NCBI GenBank assembly: GCA_002479255.1
Contig: DLMJ01000007.1
Span: forward strand, 71,566 to 135,565
DNA: 64,000 nt
Source of the DNA: Candidatus Binatus soli
GTDB lineage: Bacteria; Desulfobacterota; Binatia; Binatales; Binataceae
Reading direction: 5' to 3'
Of the stretch, positions 27,081 through 36,098 are shown piece by piece (the first letter of the stretch is position 1; each line of letters begins with the position of its first letter). A model generated the notes under the pieces. The model searched no databases. It saw only the letters and a program-made list of their open reading frames with translations, and was not told where the DNA came from. The translations under genes were made by a program, and so were the position numbers.

Positions 27081-28283
27081 ATGCCGGCGATGCCGCTGGA
27101 CGGCGTCCGCGTCCTCGATTTCACCTGGGTCGTCGCCGGCCCGGTCGCGACACGCATCCTCGCCGACCACGGCGCGGAGGTCGTCAAGGTCGAGCGCAAG
27201 GAACCGCCCCAGCTCGGCAACCGCAAGCTCGGCCTCCAATGCGACCTGAATCGCGGCAAACTTTCGGTCGCGCTCAACATGCAGCACCCGCGCGGCGTCG
27301 AACTCGCCCGCCGCCTCGCCGCCAAAAGCGACGTCGTGATTGACAATTTTTCCGCCCGCGTGATGCGCAGTTGGGGGATGGATTACGAAAGTCTCGCCGC
27401 CGTGAAACCCGACATCATCTGCATCAGCATGTCCGGCCTGGGACACACCGGCCCGCGCTCCAGCTACGTCAGCTACGGACCGACCCTGCAAGCCCTCACC
27501 GGCTACACGATGCTGATGGCCGAACCCGACGGCACGCCCGCCGGCTACGGCTATTCCTACGCCGACACATGCGGCGGTTACACGGGCGCACTCGCGGCGC
27601 TCATCGCCATTTGGAATCGCCACCGCACCGGCCGCGGCCAGTTCGTCGATCTCGCGCAGTTCGAGGCCGTCGCCAGCGTGATCGGTCCCGCGCTCCTCGA
27701 CATCTCCGTCAACGGCCGAACGCAGCCCGCCCCCGGCTACAATTCGCAGGAAGGCCCCGCCGCACCGCACGGCGTTTACAAATGCCGCCCGCTTGACGGC
27801 GACGACGACCGATGGGTCGCGATCGCCGTGAGTACGGGCCCCGAGTGGCGCCGATTCGTCACCGCGATTGGTTCTCCATCGTGGGCGAGCGACCCGAAGT
27901 TCCGCACGCTCTACCTGCGGATGCGCAATAGCGGCGATCTCGACGCCAACGTTTCACGATGGGCCGCGGAGCACAGCGCCGAAGACGCGATGGCGATCCT
28001 CCAACGCGCCGGCATCGCCGCCGGCGTCGTCGAAAACGGCATCGATCTCTGCGCGCGCGATCCTCAACTCAAAGAGCGCGGCTTCTGGCCCGCCGTCTCG
28101 ACCGCCAAGGGCACGACGACTAACGTCACGGGCATCCCGTTCAAGCTTTCCGGCGGGTCGGGAAGGGTTCGCTCGATCGCACCCGAAGTCGGCGAAAATT
28201 TCGACTACGTGCTCGGTGAGTTGCTCGGCCTCGGCCGCGCCGAGCGCGATGAATTGGTCGCCGCCGGCGCCGTCTGGCCCTGA
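27081..28283 (+). CDS. Family III (CaiB/BaiF) CoA transferase, catalytic subunit
   Basis: A 400-residue family III CoA transferase with VRVLDFTWVVAGPVATRILADHGAEVVKVE, SMSGLGHTGP and a candidate catalytic Asp in YADTCGGYTGALAAL, followed by HRTGRGQFVDLAQFE. The start at 27081 follows the stop of the first transferase by 2 bases; the open frame upstream belongs to that gene. The tandem pair resembles two-subunit transferases such as benzylsuccinate CoA transferase, but the acid substrate cannot be read from sequence. The C-terminus is complete. Confidence 0.9.
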   Translation: MPAMPLDGVRVLDFTWVVAGPVATRILADHGAEVVKVERKEPPQLGNRKLGLQCDLNRGKLSVALNMQHPRGVELARRLAAKSDVVIDNFSARVMRSWGMDYESLAAVKPDIICISMSGLGHTGPRSSYVSYGPTLQALTGYTMLMAEPDGTPAGYGYSYADTCGGYTGALAALIAIWNRHRTGRGQFVDLAQFEAVASVIGPALLDISVNGRTQPAPGYNSQEGPAAPHGVYKCRPLDGDDDRWVAIAVSTGPEWRRFVTAIGSPSWASDPKFRTLYLRMRNSGDLDANVSRWAAEHSAEDAMAILQRAGIAAGVVENGIDLCARDPQLKERGFWPAVSTAKGTTTNVTGIPFKLSGGSGRVRSIAPEVGENFDYVLGELLGLGRAERDELVAAGAVWP

Positions 28284-28359
28284 CCGCTGGCGAATCCGTG
28301 TTACGCAGGTAACAATGTACCCCAAGTAACGCGCATCGCTCGCAGCCCCTCATTGCGCT

Positions 28360-28374
28360 AGTGTCAGCGACACT
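28360..28374. repeat. Palindrome upstream of comM
   Basis: AGTGTCAGCGACACT is a perfect 6-bp inverted repeat with a 3-base centre, 36 bases before the comM start. It could be an operator or a short hairpin; nothing else supports either. Confidence 0.35.
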
Positions 28375-28409
28375 GGCGGTTAACAGTAAGAAGCCGTTGG
28401 GGGCAATTC

Positions 28410-29942
28410 TTGCACGCAAGCGTAATATCGAGTGCGTTGGTTGGCGTTGACGCGTTCCCGGTCGAAGTCGAAATCGACATCGGCGCCGGGATGCCGCCGC
28501 ATCGTCTCGTCGGCCTGGCCGAGGGCGCGGTCAAGGAGGCGCTCGATCGCGTCAAGTCCGCGCTCAAAAATTCCGGCTTCGATTTCCCCACTCGCAAGAT
28601 GACCATCAACCTCGCGCCCGCCGACACGCGCAAGGAAGGCTCGGCGTTCGATCTTCCACTCGCGCTTGGAATCCTCGCCGCACAAAACGTGTTGAAAGAT
28701 CGCGCGCGCCTGCGCGCCTATCTCGTGCTGGGCGAACTCGCGCTCGACGGCCGCATCAAAGGCATCCGGGGCGCGCTGCCGACTGCCCTGCTCGCGCGCT
28801 CTGCCAGCTTCGCGGGCGTGATGCTCCCGCGCGAGAATGCCTCCGAGGCATCCGTCGTCGGCGAGGGCACCGCCGTGCTCGGCGTCGAGAGCCTGCGCGA
28901 GGCTTTCGAATTCTTCGAGGGCCTGCGTCCGCTCCAATCTGCGCCCGTCGATCTCGGCGCCGCGTTCGGTGCGGCAAATATTTACGACGTCGATTTCAGC
29001 GAGGTCAAAGGCCAGGAGCAGGCCAAGCGCGCGCTCGAAGTCGCCGCCGCCGGCGGTCATAACGTCCTGATGATTGGGCCGCCCGGCTCGGGCAAGACGA
29101 TGCTCGCCAAGCGCCTGCCCTCGATTCTGCCCGCGATGACCTTCGAGGAGGCCATCGAAACCACCAAGGTGCACTCCGTGATGGGCCTGCTCGACGGCCG
29201 CGCGCTCGTCACCACGCGCCCCTTCCGCTCTCCCCACCACACCATTTCCGACGCCGGCCTCGTCGGCGGCGGCTCGATTCCACGCCCCGGCGAGGTCAGC
29301 CTCGCCCATCACGGCGTCCTGTTCCTCGACGAATTGCCCGAGTTCCGCAAGAACGTGCTCGAGGTCCTGCGCCAGCCGCTCGAGGATGCGCGCATCACCA
29401 TCTCGCGCGTGATGGGCACGCTCACTTTCCCCGCCTCCGTGATGCTGGTGGCTGCGATGAACCCGTGCCCGTGCGGCTTTTACACCGATCCGCAGCACGA
29501 ATGCTCCTGCTCGCCGATCGCGATTCAGCGCTATCGCTCGCGCATCTCGGGCCCGCTGCTCGATCGCATCGACATCCATATCGAAGTGCCCGCCGTGAAG
29601 TACAAGGACCTGACCGATCGCGTCGCGCGTGAGCCGTCGATCGCGATTCGCGAGCGCGTCAATCGCGCGCGCGAGGCGCAGCTCGTTCGTTTCAAGGGGA
29701 TGCCGTTTTTCTGCAACGCGCAGATGCGCGCGAGCGATCTCCGCCTCCACTGCCAAATCGAGTCCGGCGGCGAGCGTCTGCTCGAGCTTGCCATCAACCG
29801 CCTCGGCCTGAGCGCGCGAGCCTACACGCGAATCCTCAAAGTCTCACGCACCATCGCCGATCTCGACGGCGCCGCCTCGATCGCCGCCCACCATGTCAGC
29901 GAGGCGATTCAGTACCGCTCGCTCGACCGCACCGCCCCCTAG
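28410..29942 (+). CDS. comM: ComM/YifB-type Mg-chelatase-like AAA+ ATPase
   Basis: A 510-residue protein with an N-terminal Lon-protease-like domain (VGVDAFPVEVEIDIGAG, about residues 10-170), then an AAA+ Mg-chelatase domain with Walker A GPPGSGKTMLAKRLP and Walker B GVLFLDELPEF. PCPCGFYTDPQHECSC gives a Cys cluster, and a C-terminal helicase-like lid region follows. ComM is a branch-migration helicase that aids integration of DNA during transformation. The start is TTG (28410-28412) with a G-rich Shine-Dalgarno GGGGG about 7 bases upstream; it gives the usual family N-terminus. Confidence 0.95.
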   Translation: MHASVISSALVGVDAFPVEVEIDIGAGMPPHRLVGLAEGAVKEALDRVKSALKNSGFDFPTRKMTINLAPADTRKEGSAFDLPLALGILAAQNVLKDRARLRAYLVLGELALDGRIKGIRGALPTALLARSASFAGVMLPRENASEASVVGEGTAVLGVESLREAFEFFEGLRPLQSAPVDLGAAFGAANIYDVDFSEVKGQEQAKRALEVAAAGGHNVLMIGPPGSGKTMLAKRLPSILPAMTFEEAIETTKVHSVMGLLDGRALVTTRPFRSPHHTISDAGLVGGGSIPRPGEVSLAHHGVLFLDELPEFRKNVLEVLRQPLEDARITISRVMGTLTFPASVMLVAAMNPCPCGFYTDPQHECSCSPIAIQRYRSRISGPLLDRIDIHIEVPAVKYKDLTDRVAREPSIAIRERVNRAREAQLVRFKGMPFFCNAQMRASDLRLHCQIESGGERLLELAINRLGLSARAYTRILKVSRTIADLDGAASIAAHHVSEAIQYRSLDRTAP

Positions 29943-29967
29943 CCCAAAAAACCAGGCGGGCCGCCGG

Positions 29968-30450
29968 CTAGGGATACGGTGCCTCGTACGCCATGTAACG
30001 CGCTATCTTCCAGCTACCATCCGGCTGGCGCCGGAATATATCCATGCCGGGTTCCCGTTTGATCTCCTCGGATCCGTTTTTCGGGCTCACCTTCAGAGTC
30101 CAAACGAGCCTTACAACGGCGAGATCGCCCGACACCAGGATCTCCTTGATTTCCAGGTCATAGTGATATGTCTTGGCCGGGTCCGCCAACGCCATCTGCA
30201 TGTTGGCGCACAGAGAATTATAGGTGTCTTCGGGCTCCCCCCGAAAATTTGAAATCAAATCCGGCGCAAACAGCGAACAAACCCCCGATGCATTGCCGCT
30301 ATCGAAGTCTCGCGTCCACTTCTCCAGCTCGGCGCGAATCTGATTCTGCGCCGCGCTCGTGGAATCCGCAGCCGATGCATGCGATGCGGACATCAGCAGC
30401 GCGAGAACACCTGCTGTGATTGCTCCAACCCGAGCGCGCTTCATTCTCAT
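29968..30450 (-). CDS. Secreted NTF2-like (SnoaL/DUF4440) protein
   Basis: A 160-residue protein with a signal peptide (basic start, then GVLALLMSASHASA). The mature part has the NTF2-like pattern: an N-terminal helix with IRAELEKWTRDFDSGN, LFAPD, then strands ending in GMDIFRRQPDGSWKIARYM. These small cone-shaped domains bind or turn over small ligands, or serve as structural modules. The ATG at 30450 was chosen because AAGGAG lies 10 bases upstream; another ATG follows two codons later. It is convergent with comM. Confidence 0.8.
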   Translation of the reverse strand: MRMKRARVGAITAGVLALLMSASHASAADSTSAAQNQIRAELEKWTRDFDSGNASGVCSLFAPDLISNFRGEPEDTYNSLCANMQMALADPAKTYHYDLEIKEILVSGDLAVVRLVWTLKVSPKNGSEEIKREPGMDIFRRQPDGSWKIARYMAYEAPYP

Positions 30451-30471
30451 AACCCGGCTTCTCCTTCTCAC

Positions 30472-30699
30472 GAACGCCAGACGCCATGCAATCGCAGCGT
30501 CCAGCCCGGCCTATGTTTTCGCGCTGCTCGCCACGCTGCACGCAAATTCGCGCACGTTTATGCAAATTCGCGCCATGCCATCAGTTCCTCTTGACGACTT
30601 GTCACCATCGCGTTAACTGATTTATCACATGGGGATCTTTAATATCTGAAATCGCGGGGAGCCGGGCCTGCAAGCGGCTTTCCGCAAGGGGAGTCAGCG
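30472..30699. other. Intergenic leader region
   Basis: A non-coding stretch between the NTF2-like gene start and a 33-residue reading frame. It contains A/T-rich patches (TTTATGCAAATTCGCG, TTAACTGATTTATCACATG) that may hold promoters, but no box pair is clear. Confidence 0.4.
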
Positions 30700-30801
30700 A
30701 TGAGCAGCGTAGCGCGTATGGCTGTATTCGTTGTCTTGGGATCGGCATTGACGGCCTTGGCGTTGATCGTAGCCAGCCACCTGTCCACCGTCGCCGGTTA
30801 A
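30700..30801 (+). CDS. 33-residue single-span membrane peptide
   Basis: A tiny reading frame from ATG 30700 to TAA 30801. AAGGGGAG lies 6 bases upstream, a near-perfect ribosome-binding site. The peptide is one hydrophobic helix (AVFVVLGSALTALALIVA) with short polar ends, as in known bacterial single-pass small proteins. A GC-rich hairpin follows 11 bases after the stop. No homologue is known to me; the support is the Shine-Dalgarno, the composition and the hairpin. Confidence 0.6.
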   Translation: MSSVARMAVFVVLGSALTALALIVASHLSTVAG

Positions 30802-30811
30802 TCCGAACCGC

Positions 30812-30838
30812 CGCCCGTCGCATCCGACCTGACGGGCG
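30812..30838 (+). terminator. Hairpin after the 33-residue membrane peptide
   Basis: An 8-bp perfect stem CGCCCGTC / GACGGGCG with an 11-base loop. A T-rich but interrupted stretch (TAATTTTCTTT) lies about 13 bases downstream, so termination is plausible but not textbook. Confidence 0.5.
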
Positions 30839-30930
30839 AGTCCTGTTCCGGTAATTTTCTTTCCCGCGGCTCATCGAAGCCGCCCGCGCGGTCTTGTGCG
30901 CCGACGATTTCGCGCCCCCGTCCCCCCTGT

Positions 30931-32535
30931 CTATTCTGACGAGCTGGTAACCGCCGCTGGCGCGGGTGTTCGCGACCAGAGCTTGAAATGGGCCGTCGTC
31001 AGGACCACGCGGAAGCCGTTGCGCGACAGAAAGTCTTCGGGAACCAACACTAGCGGGAGCAACTGAACCGGCGAATCGCTGATGACGGCCGGGACTTTTC
31101 CATTGGCAATCGCGTCGCGCATCTGTTCGGTCCAGAAGTGCCGGGTATCGTAGATCAGCTGGAAAAAATCGGCTGCGCCAAGGTGCCGGCGCGCGGCGAA
31201 GAAGCCGTCGCGATCGTACTCGGCTTTCGCTTCGCGATACACGCCGTAGGTTTCAGGATAGCGGATCAATTCGCGGCGTCCGGCCTCGAAGCATACGAAC
31301 GACGGCGCGATCACGTCGTCGCCGGGTTTGCTGGCGGCGCGCAACGCGTCGGCAAGCTGCGAGATTTCCGCGCGCGGCACGAAGCCGAAGCCATAGACGG
31401 CACCATGCAGCCAGTTCTCGTTCACAATCGGCGTGATCCAGATCAGAAAAATCGCGATCAGCGCCGCACCGCCCGCAAGCAGCTTCCATCGATGCTGCGC
31501 CTGCTCTCTCGCGATCAGATCCTCAATCGCCCGTACGAGCGCCGTCGCGCCGATTCCTGCGACGATCGCGATGAACGGGATCGCCTCGAGATAGTTGTGC
31601 CCCCACGCGGTCGGGCTCAGCACGCCGTAAAAGGCGTACTCGGCGGCGACGATCGCCAGCACCAGAATCACGCCGCGGCTGAAAATGCGATCGGCGAAGA
31701 TTCGCCAGCATCCAAGCACGAACAGCGGCGCGAGCACGTCGAGGATCATCCGCGGGTAGGTCGCGATACTGCCGGCGGTGTCGCGCCCCTTCAGAAAGTG
31801 AAACACGAATGTCTGGAATATGAACTCGTTGCCGTAGAGCCGGTAGAGGATGGCGCTGAACGCGGCGAGTGCGAGCGCGAAGATGACGCCCGACGCGACT
31901 GCGCCCGCGATTCGGCGGTACGCGACGGCGATGAACACCAGCATCACGGCAAACGGAATCACCGCCGTCAACTTGATCGCGCACGCGACGAAGAAAATCG
32001 CCGCGAGAATCGCGGCTTGGCCAATCGCCGCCGTCGTATCGTCGAGCGTGACGATCGCCCCCAGGATAATCAGCGGCGCGATGAAACTCTCGCGCTCGTA
32101 AACGTGGTAGCGAAAGACGAGCGAGCTGTATGCGTATAGAATCGACGCGAGGATTGCCGCCGGGCGGCCCGCGGCGCGGCGGGCGAGCGGGTAAGTCAGG
32201 ATGCTGGCGGCGAAAATCGCCGCCTCGTTCAGGATTTCGATCGACAGATGGCTTGCGCCGAACAACTTGAGATAGCATCCCGCAATCCATTCGAGCAGCG
32301 GCATATGCGGGTGAATGAAATCCAGGTACGGGCGCATCCCAACGCTCACGAACCACGCGCTCTCGAGGTAGAAATCGTCCTCGACCCACACCTCCGGGTA
32401 GAGCATCCGCACGACGCGCGGGATGAGCAGCGCGACGATGAGCCATGCGCCGATGCGCGCGGCGCCGGCGTCGTCGGCGGTCGCGGAGACGCGCCGCGAT
32501 GAGCCCCGCGAAGTCATCGAAACGACCCGTCGCAT
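30931..32535 (-). CDS. Membrane glycosyltransferase-like protein (GT39/ArnT type)
   Basis: A 534-residue polytopic protein with about eleven hydrophobic segments. After the first, the periplasmic loop VWVEDDFYLE carries two adjacent acidic residues, as in the catalytic loop of GT-C enzymes. PYLDFIHPHMPLLEW and YERESF are further features of the PMT/ArnT superfamily. Such enzymes move sugars from polyprenyl carriers to lipids or proteins at the outer face of the inner membrane. The start is uncertain: ATG at 32535 or 32517, neither with a good ribosome-binding site. Both overlap the 5' end of the divergent neighbour. Confidence 0.75.
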   Translation of the reverse strand: MRRVVSMTSRGSSRRVSATADDAGAARIGAWLIVALLIPRVVRMLYPEVWVEDDFYLESAWFVSVGMRPYLDFIHPHMPLLEWIAGCYLKLFGASHLSIEILNEAAIFAASILTYPLARRAAGRPAAILASILYAYSSLVFRYHVYERESFIAPLIILGAIVTLDDTTAAIGQAAILAAIFFVACAIKLTAVIPFAVMLVFIAVAYRRIAGAVASGVIFALALAAFSAILYRLYGNEFIFQTFVFHFLKGRDTAGSIATYPRMILDVLAPLFVLGCWRIFADRIFSRGVILVLAIVAAEYAFYGVLSPTAWGHNYLEAIPFIAIVAGIGATALVRAIEDLIAREQAQHRWKLLAGGAALIAIFLIWITPIVNENWLHGAVYGFGFVPRAEISQLADALRAASKPGDDVIAPSFVCFEAGRRELIRYPETYGVYREAKAEYDRDGFFAARRHLGAADFFQLIYDTRHFWTEQMRDAIANGKVPAVISDSPVQLLPLVLVPEDFLSRNGFRVVLTTAHFKLWSRTPAPAAVTSSSE

Positions 32536-34304
32536 CCGCTGCCGGCATTCCCCGGATGCCGAGCATCCTCGAATGGGGAATCCTCGCGGCGATCGAGCTG
32601 CTCGTGATTGTGATGGTTAGATCCGCCGGCTTTCAACGCGGAGTCGAACTGATGCCGTGGCCGGATGGGCTCGAGTACGCCGCATCGGCGGCAAACCTGG
32701 CGAATGGTCGCGGTGCGGTGCTGCATTTCGGTGGATATACTTACCCGTCGCGCTATACCGGCGGCTACCCGCTGATCCTGGAATTCTTCTACCGCTTATT
32801 TGGCGGACACGTTTCGCTGCTCCCTGTCGCCTCGTGGATTCTCGGGATGCTCTCCGTCGTCGGCATTTTCATCGTGACGCGCGTGCTGTTCGGGCGCGTG
32901 GCCGGCGCGATTGCGGCGCTGTTGCTCGCGCTTTCGCCCGTATTCATCACGTATGCATCGCTTGTGATGAGCGACGTGCCCACGCTCTGCGTGACGATTT
33001 GCGCCGCGCTGATGCTGGTGGTTGCCACCTCGGACTACGCGTCCCAATCGCCGAGCTGGATGCGGATGTCGGCATGGCTGATGCTCGGATTCCTCGCCGG
33101 ATTCTCGACTATCATCCGTCCCACCAACGCCGTCATCCTTGCCGGTCTCGCGTTGTGCGTCGTGATGGTGCCGCTTGAACGTCAAGGTGAGAATCGAGAT
33201 CTCCCGAGCATCCTCAAAGCGGCGATCGCAATAGCAATCGGTTTCGCGATTCCCGTCGCGTGGCAGTTGCATCAGAACGCGGTTCATCTCGGGAGCGCAT
33301 TCGCGAGCGGCTACGCGTGGTGGGTTCCCGAAGTTTATGGCGCGATGGGCCGCACCTTCAGCGCCGCGTACCTGTTCGGTCCCACGATGCCGCGAAATCC
33401 GCACGGCAACGTGCTCGTGTACATCACGACACTGCTCGGGCTCGACGGGATGCTCGGCGATCGCGGCAATGCGCGTTACTTCCTCTACCCGTTCGCGGCG
33501 GCGGTGTTCGCGATTGTCGGGTTCATCGCGATTTTTCGCACGCCCGGAAGACCCACGGCGCGTCGCCTGATGTGGTTCGGGCGCGGATACCTTGCCGCAC
33601 TGACCGGGCTCTACTGTTTCTACCTGTTCACCGACGTGGCCTTCATCCTGCCTGCCGCGTTCATACTGTTTATCGCGGCGGGCTCGGGAGCAGCCTCGGC
33701 AAATCGATGGATGCGCGAGGTGCTCCGTAACCGAAATCGAAGCGCCGGTCGGTTCGCAGCCGCGGCGGGGGTGATCGTGCTGGACCTGCTGTTGATCGTG
33801 TCGCTGGCTTCGGAAGCGGTCGTGCGCTTGAGCGAGCGGCCCGCGGGCTCCGCGATGGTTGATGCGTTGGCGTCGTTGGATTTGACGCTGCCTCGCGATG
33901 CGACCGTAGTCAGCAACATCTCGTTGCAGTTTCTCGAACTGTATCTGGCGGCTGGCGATCGCCGCTTCGTCGGTCTCAACTCACTGGACCCGGGCGAGCG
34001 ATTCACTGACTACCATCTGCATCGCCTCTATGAAAAACGCGCGGCGGGATGGAACGGCGCGGTACCGCCGGTCGTTTTCGACGGTTCTCAAATGTCCGCC
34101 GAGGCGGACTCGCTCGCGTCGGCGCTCGGCGCGAGGACACCGGTCTTCGTTTTGATCGCCGCGCCCGAGTCGGATGATTACGTTGACGTGCTCAAGACTG
34201 AACTCGATCAGTTGCAGGCGAAATTCTCCTTCGAGCCTGAACTGCGGACCCGGCAAGTCGCGCTGTACCGGCTGACGGCGCGCAACCGGCCCGCTACGGA
34301 TTAA
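32499..34304 (+). CDS. Membrane glycosyltransferase-like protein (GT-C fold)
   Basis: A 601-residue polytopic protein with about ten hydrophobic segments and a soluble C-terminal domain. The first outside loop contains WPDGLEYAASAANLANG and YPSRYTGGYPLI, the region with acidic residues typical of GT39/GT83-like enzymes, and SDVPTLCVT follows. The ATG at 32499 has GGAGA about 10 bases upstream; another start at 32556 would drop 19 polar residues. It is transcribed divergently from the similar gene at 30931-32535, with overlapping 5' ends, and both probably act in envelope glycosylation. Confidence 0.75.
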   Translation: MSPAKSSKRPVASAAGIPRMPSILEWGILAAIELLVIVMVRSAGFQRGVELMPWPDGLEYAASAANLANGRGAVLHFGGYTYPSRYTGGYPLILEFFYRLFGGHVSLLPVASWILGMLSVVGIFIVTRVLFGRVAGAIAALLLALSPVFITYASLVMSDVPTLCVTICAALMLVVATSDYASQSPSWMRMSAWLMLGFLAGFSTIIRPTNAVILAGLALCVVMVPLERQGENRDLPSILKAAIAIAIGFAIPVAWQLHQNAVHLGSAFASGYAWWVPEVYGAMGRTFSAAYLFGPTMPRNPHGNVLVYITTLLGLDGMLGDRGNARYFLYPFAAAVFAIVGFIAIFRTPGRPTARRLMWFGRGYLAALTGLYCFYLFTDVAFILPAAFILFIAAGSGAASANRWMREVLRNRNRSAGRFAAAAGVIVLDLLLIVSLASEAVVRLSERPAGSAMVDALASLDLTLPRDATVVSNISLQFLELYLAAGDRRFVGLNSLDPGERFTDYHLHRLYEKRAAGWNGAVPPVVFDGSQMSAEADSLASALGARTPVFVLIAAPESDDYVDVLKTELDQLQAKFSFEPELRTRQVALYRLTARNRPATD

Positions 34305-35697
34305 TGCTGGTGGGCGGAGGATCTATAGCGGGCGGGCCGCCGTAGCGCCGCCGGCAAATCGCATACGCAGGCCAAACGCATACACCGAGCACGATCGCCA
34401 GGATGAAATCGGCCTTGCCTACTCCCGCCGAGACGGCCAGCCCGAAAGTCGCGGCCCAGGTCAGAATTGGAAGAATTGCGACCAACGCGAGACCGACGCG
34501 ACCGCCGCCAATCGTGAACATCCCGGTGCGATCCGGCATCCGTTTCCGCAGCCGGACCAGGGCGAGCAGTTCCAACGCAAGCGCCGCCATGTAGAAGAAT
34601 ACGTCGAGCACGACCAGCGCGACGAATCCGATCGGCACGAGGATCGTGAACACGATGCAGCAGAGCAGAATCGACTTGCCCGGCGTTGCGGTCGCGGACC
34701 AGAGCTCGGCCAGCGGCGGCGACAGGTAGCGCTCGCGAGCGAGCACGAACGGCATCCGCGACACCCACAGCATCGCGGCCTCGAACACCGCGAACGACAT
34801 CACCGCGCCGCCGAGCGCCAGCGCGCCGCCCAGCGCGGGTCCGCCGATCGTGTAGCCGACGTGCGAGAACGAGCCGGTTCCCCAGTCCGCGGCGGTGACG
34901 GCGCCCGAGACGGACACCGCGAGCGGAAGCACGTAGCCGGCGACGATTATCGGCATTGCGATCAGAATGGCGCGCAAATAGTTACGCCGCGGATGTTCGA
35001 TTTCCGCCGACACGACGCTCAGGTTCTCCCATCCGCTGAAATTCCAGATGACCACCGTCAGTCCGGCCGCCATCGCACCCCACGGATCTGCGCCGAACAG
35101 CGGCGGCGTCGGCATCGTGAAATGCATCAGGCGCGGGAGGCCAACCATCACCAGCGCCGCGAACGGGGCCACGAGGACTGCGGCGAGCACGACCGACGCC
35201 ATCCCAACCGGCCTGACGCCGAGAAAATTAAGTCCACCCGCCAGCCATACCAGCGCGATGCCGGTCGCAATTTGGGCCGTCGGGCCGAGCGGGAGGATGA
35301 ACGAAAGATAGCCGGCGAAAAGCACCGGATAAATCGCCATGTCCGCGGCGGTGTAAAGAATTGTCAAATATGCCTCGACGAAGCCGGCGAACGGTCCGAG
35401 CGCTTCCTTGACCCAGAAGTAGAAGCCGCCTTCCACCGGCATCAACGCCGTCAACTCCGCCGCCATCAGCGCCGTCGGGATACTCAGCGTCAGCGGCACG
35501 ATCAGACACAGCATGAGAGTCAGGCGCGGCCCCGCCAACCGGACCGCATCCTCCAAACCGTACGCGCCGCCGCTCACGACCAGGTACATCACGCATACCA
35601 GCGGGATGAGGCCGAGCTTGCGGGGCGAACGATGCGCCAGCGGGGCGGCGCTCGAGGGCGCTCGGGAACGCGTGTTTTCCGTCGGGACGTGCGGCAA
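34294..35697 (-). CDS. APC-superfamily amino acid permease
   Basis: A 467-residue integral membrane protein with 12 hydrophobic segments. TM1 contains VVSGGAYGLEDAV, the broken-helix substrate site of APC carriers, and EGGFYFWVKEALGPFAGFVEAYL is the conserved TM3 region. WNFSGWENLSVVSAEIEHPRRNY is the TM6 region. It likely imports amino acids or polyamines with a proton. The start is unclear: the open frame begins at a TTG (35748) inside a 45-bp repeat; I prefer the TTG at 35697, which has GGAG upstream. Its end overlaps the convergent gene by 11 bases. Confidence 0.85.
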   Translation of the reverse strand: MPHVPTENTRSRAPSSAAPLAHRSPRKLGLIPLVCVMYLVVSGGAYGLEDAVRLAGPRLTLMLCLIVPLTLSIPTALMAAELTALMPVEGGFYFWVKEALGPFAGFVEAYLTILYTAADMAIYPVLFAGYLSFILPLGPTAQIATGIALVWLAGGLNFLGVRPVGMASVVLAAVLVAPFAALVMVGLPRLMHFTMPTPPLFGADPWGAMAAGLTVVIWNFSGWENLSVVSAEIEHPRRNYLRAILIAMPIIVAGYVLPLAVSVSGAVTAADWGTGSFSHVGYTIGGPALGGALALGGAVMSFAVFEAAMLWVSRMPFVLARERYLSPPLAELWSATATPGKSILLCCIVFTILVPIGFVALVVLDVFFYMAALALELLALVRLRKRMPDRTGMFTIGGGRVGLALVAILPILTWAATFGLAVSAGVGKADFILAIVLGVCVWPAYAICRRRYGGPPAIDPPPTSINP

Positions 35698-35723
35698 TTG
35701 CGGAGCGGCTCCGGCCCCCTCCC

Positions 35724-35768
35724 TATCCGAGCCGATGCGCGGTGGCAAGCAGTCAGGAGATCATAATG
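35724..35768. repeat. 45-bp direct repeat, left copy
   Basis: Matches 37785-37829 in 42 of 45 positions, in the same orientation; both start TATCCGAG and end GGAGATCATAATG. The two copies are 2061 bases apart and bracket a low-G+C cassette. They could be attachment-site-like repeats, or a shared leader upstream of two minus-strand genes. Confidence 0.85.
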
Positions 35769-35954
35769 AGGCTTGCACAGTCGCATCCAGTGTTTCCGTC
35801 AATCATCAGGATAGCGTGATGTTAGGATCGCCGTCTAATTTTTGACTGACTCACGCGTTCCGGCGCGCAACGCGGAGCCCAGACAGGCGGTTATCAAGCC
35901 CGGCGCGCCGCCACGGAGTTTGGAAAGTCGCGCTCGCCTTGATAGCCTGCGCGG

Positions 35955-36098
35955 ATGAAAATCGACGCGGTAATCAAAAGGATCGCTGAGCAAGTCGGAT
36001 TGCCTGCACCGCTGCCAGCCAAGCGTCGAGGCCTTTTCAAAACCAAATATGGGAGGTTCGACGACGTGCTGTTCGACAGGGCTCACATGGGGATTTGA
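35955..36098 (+). CDS. 47-residue hypothetical protein
   Basis: A short frame from ATG 35955 to TGA 36098. Its stop overlaps the start of the next gene as TGATG, a classic coupling junction, which is the main support. The peptide is basic and contains a PAKRRGLFKTKYG segment and FDDVLFDR. It has no clear Shine-Dalgarno. It could be a small partner of the membrane protein behind it. It lies inside the direct-repeat cassette. Confidence 0.45.
   Translation: MKIDAVIKRIAEQVGLPAPLPAKRRGLFKTKYGRFDDVLFDRAHMGI

Noticed and set aside
28380..29756. 458-codon minus-strand open frame
   Set aside because: Antisense shadow of comM; no motif, no ribosome-binding site.
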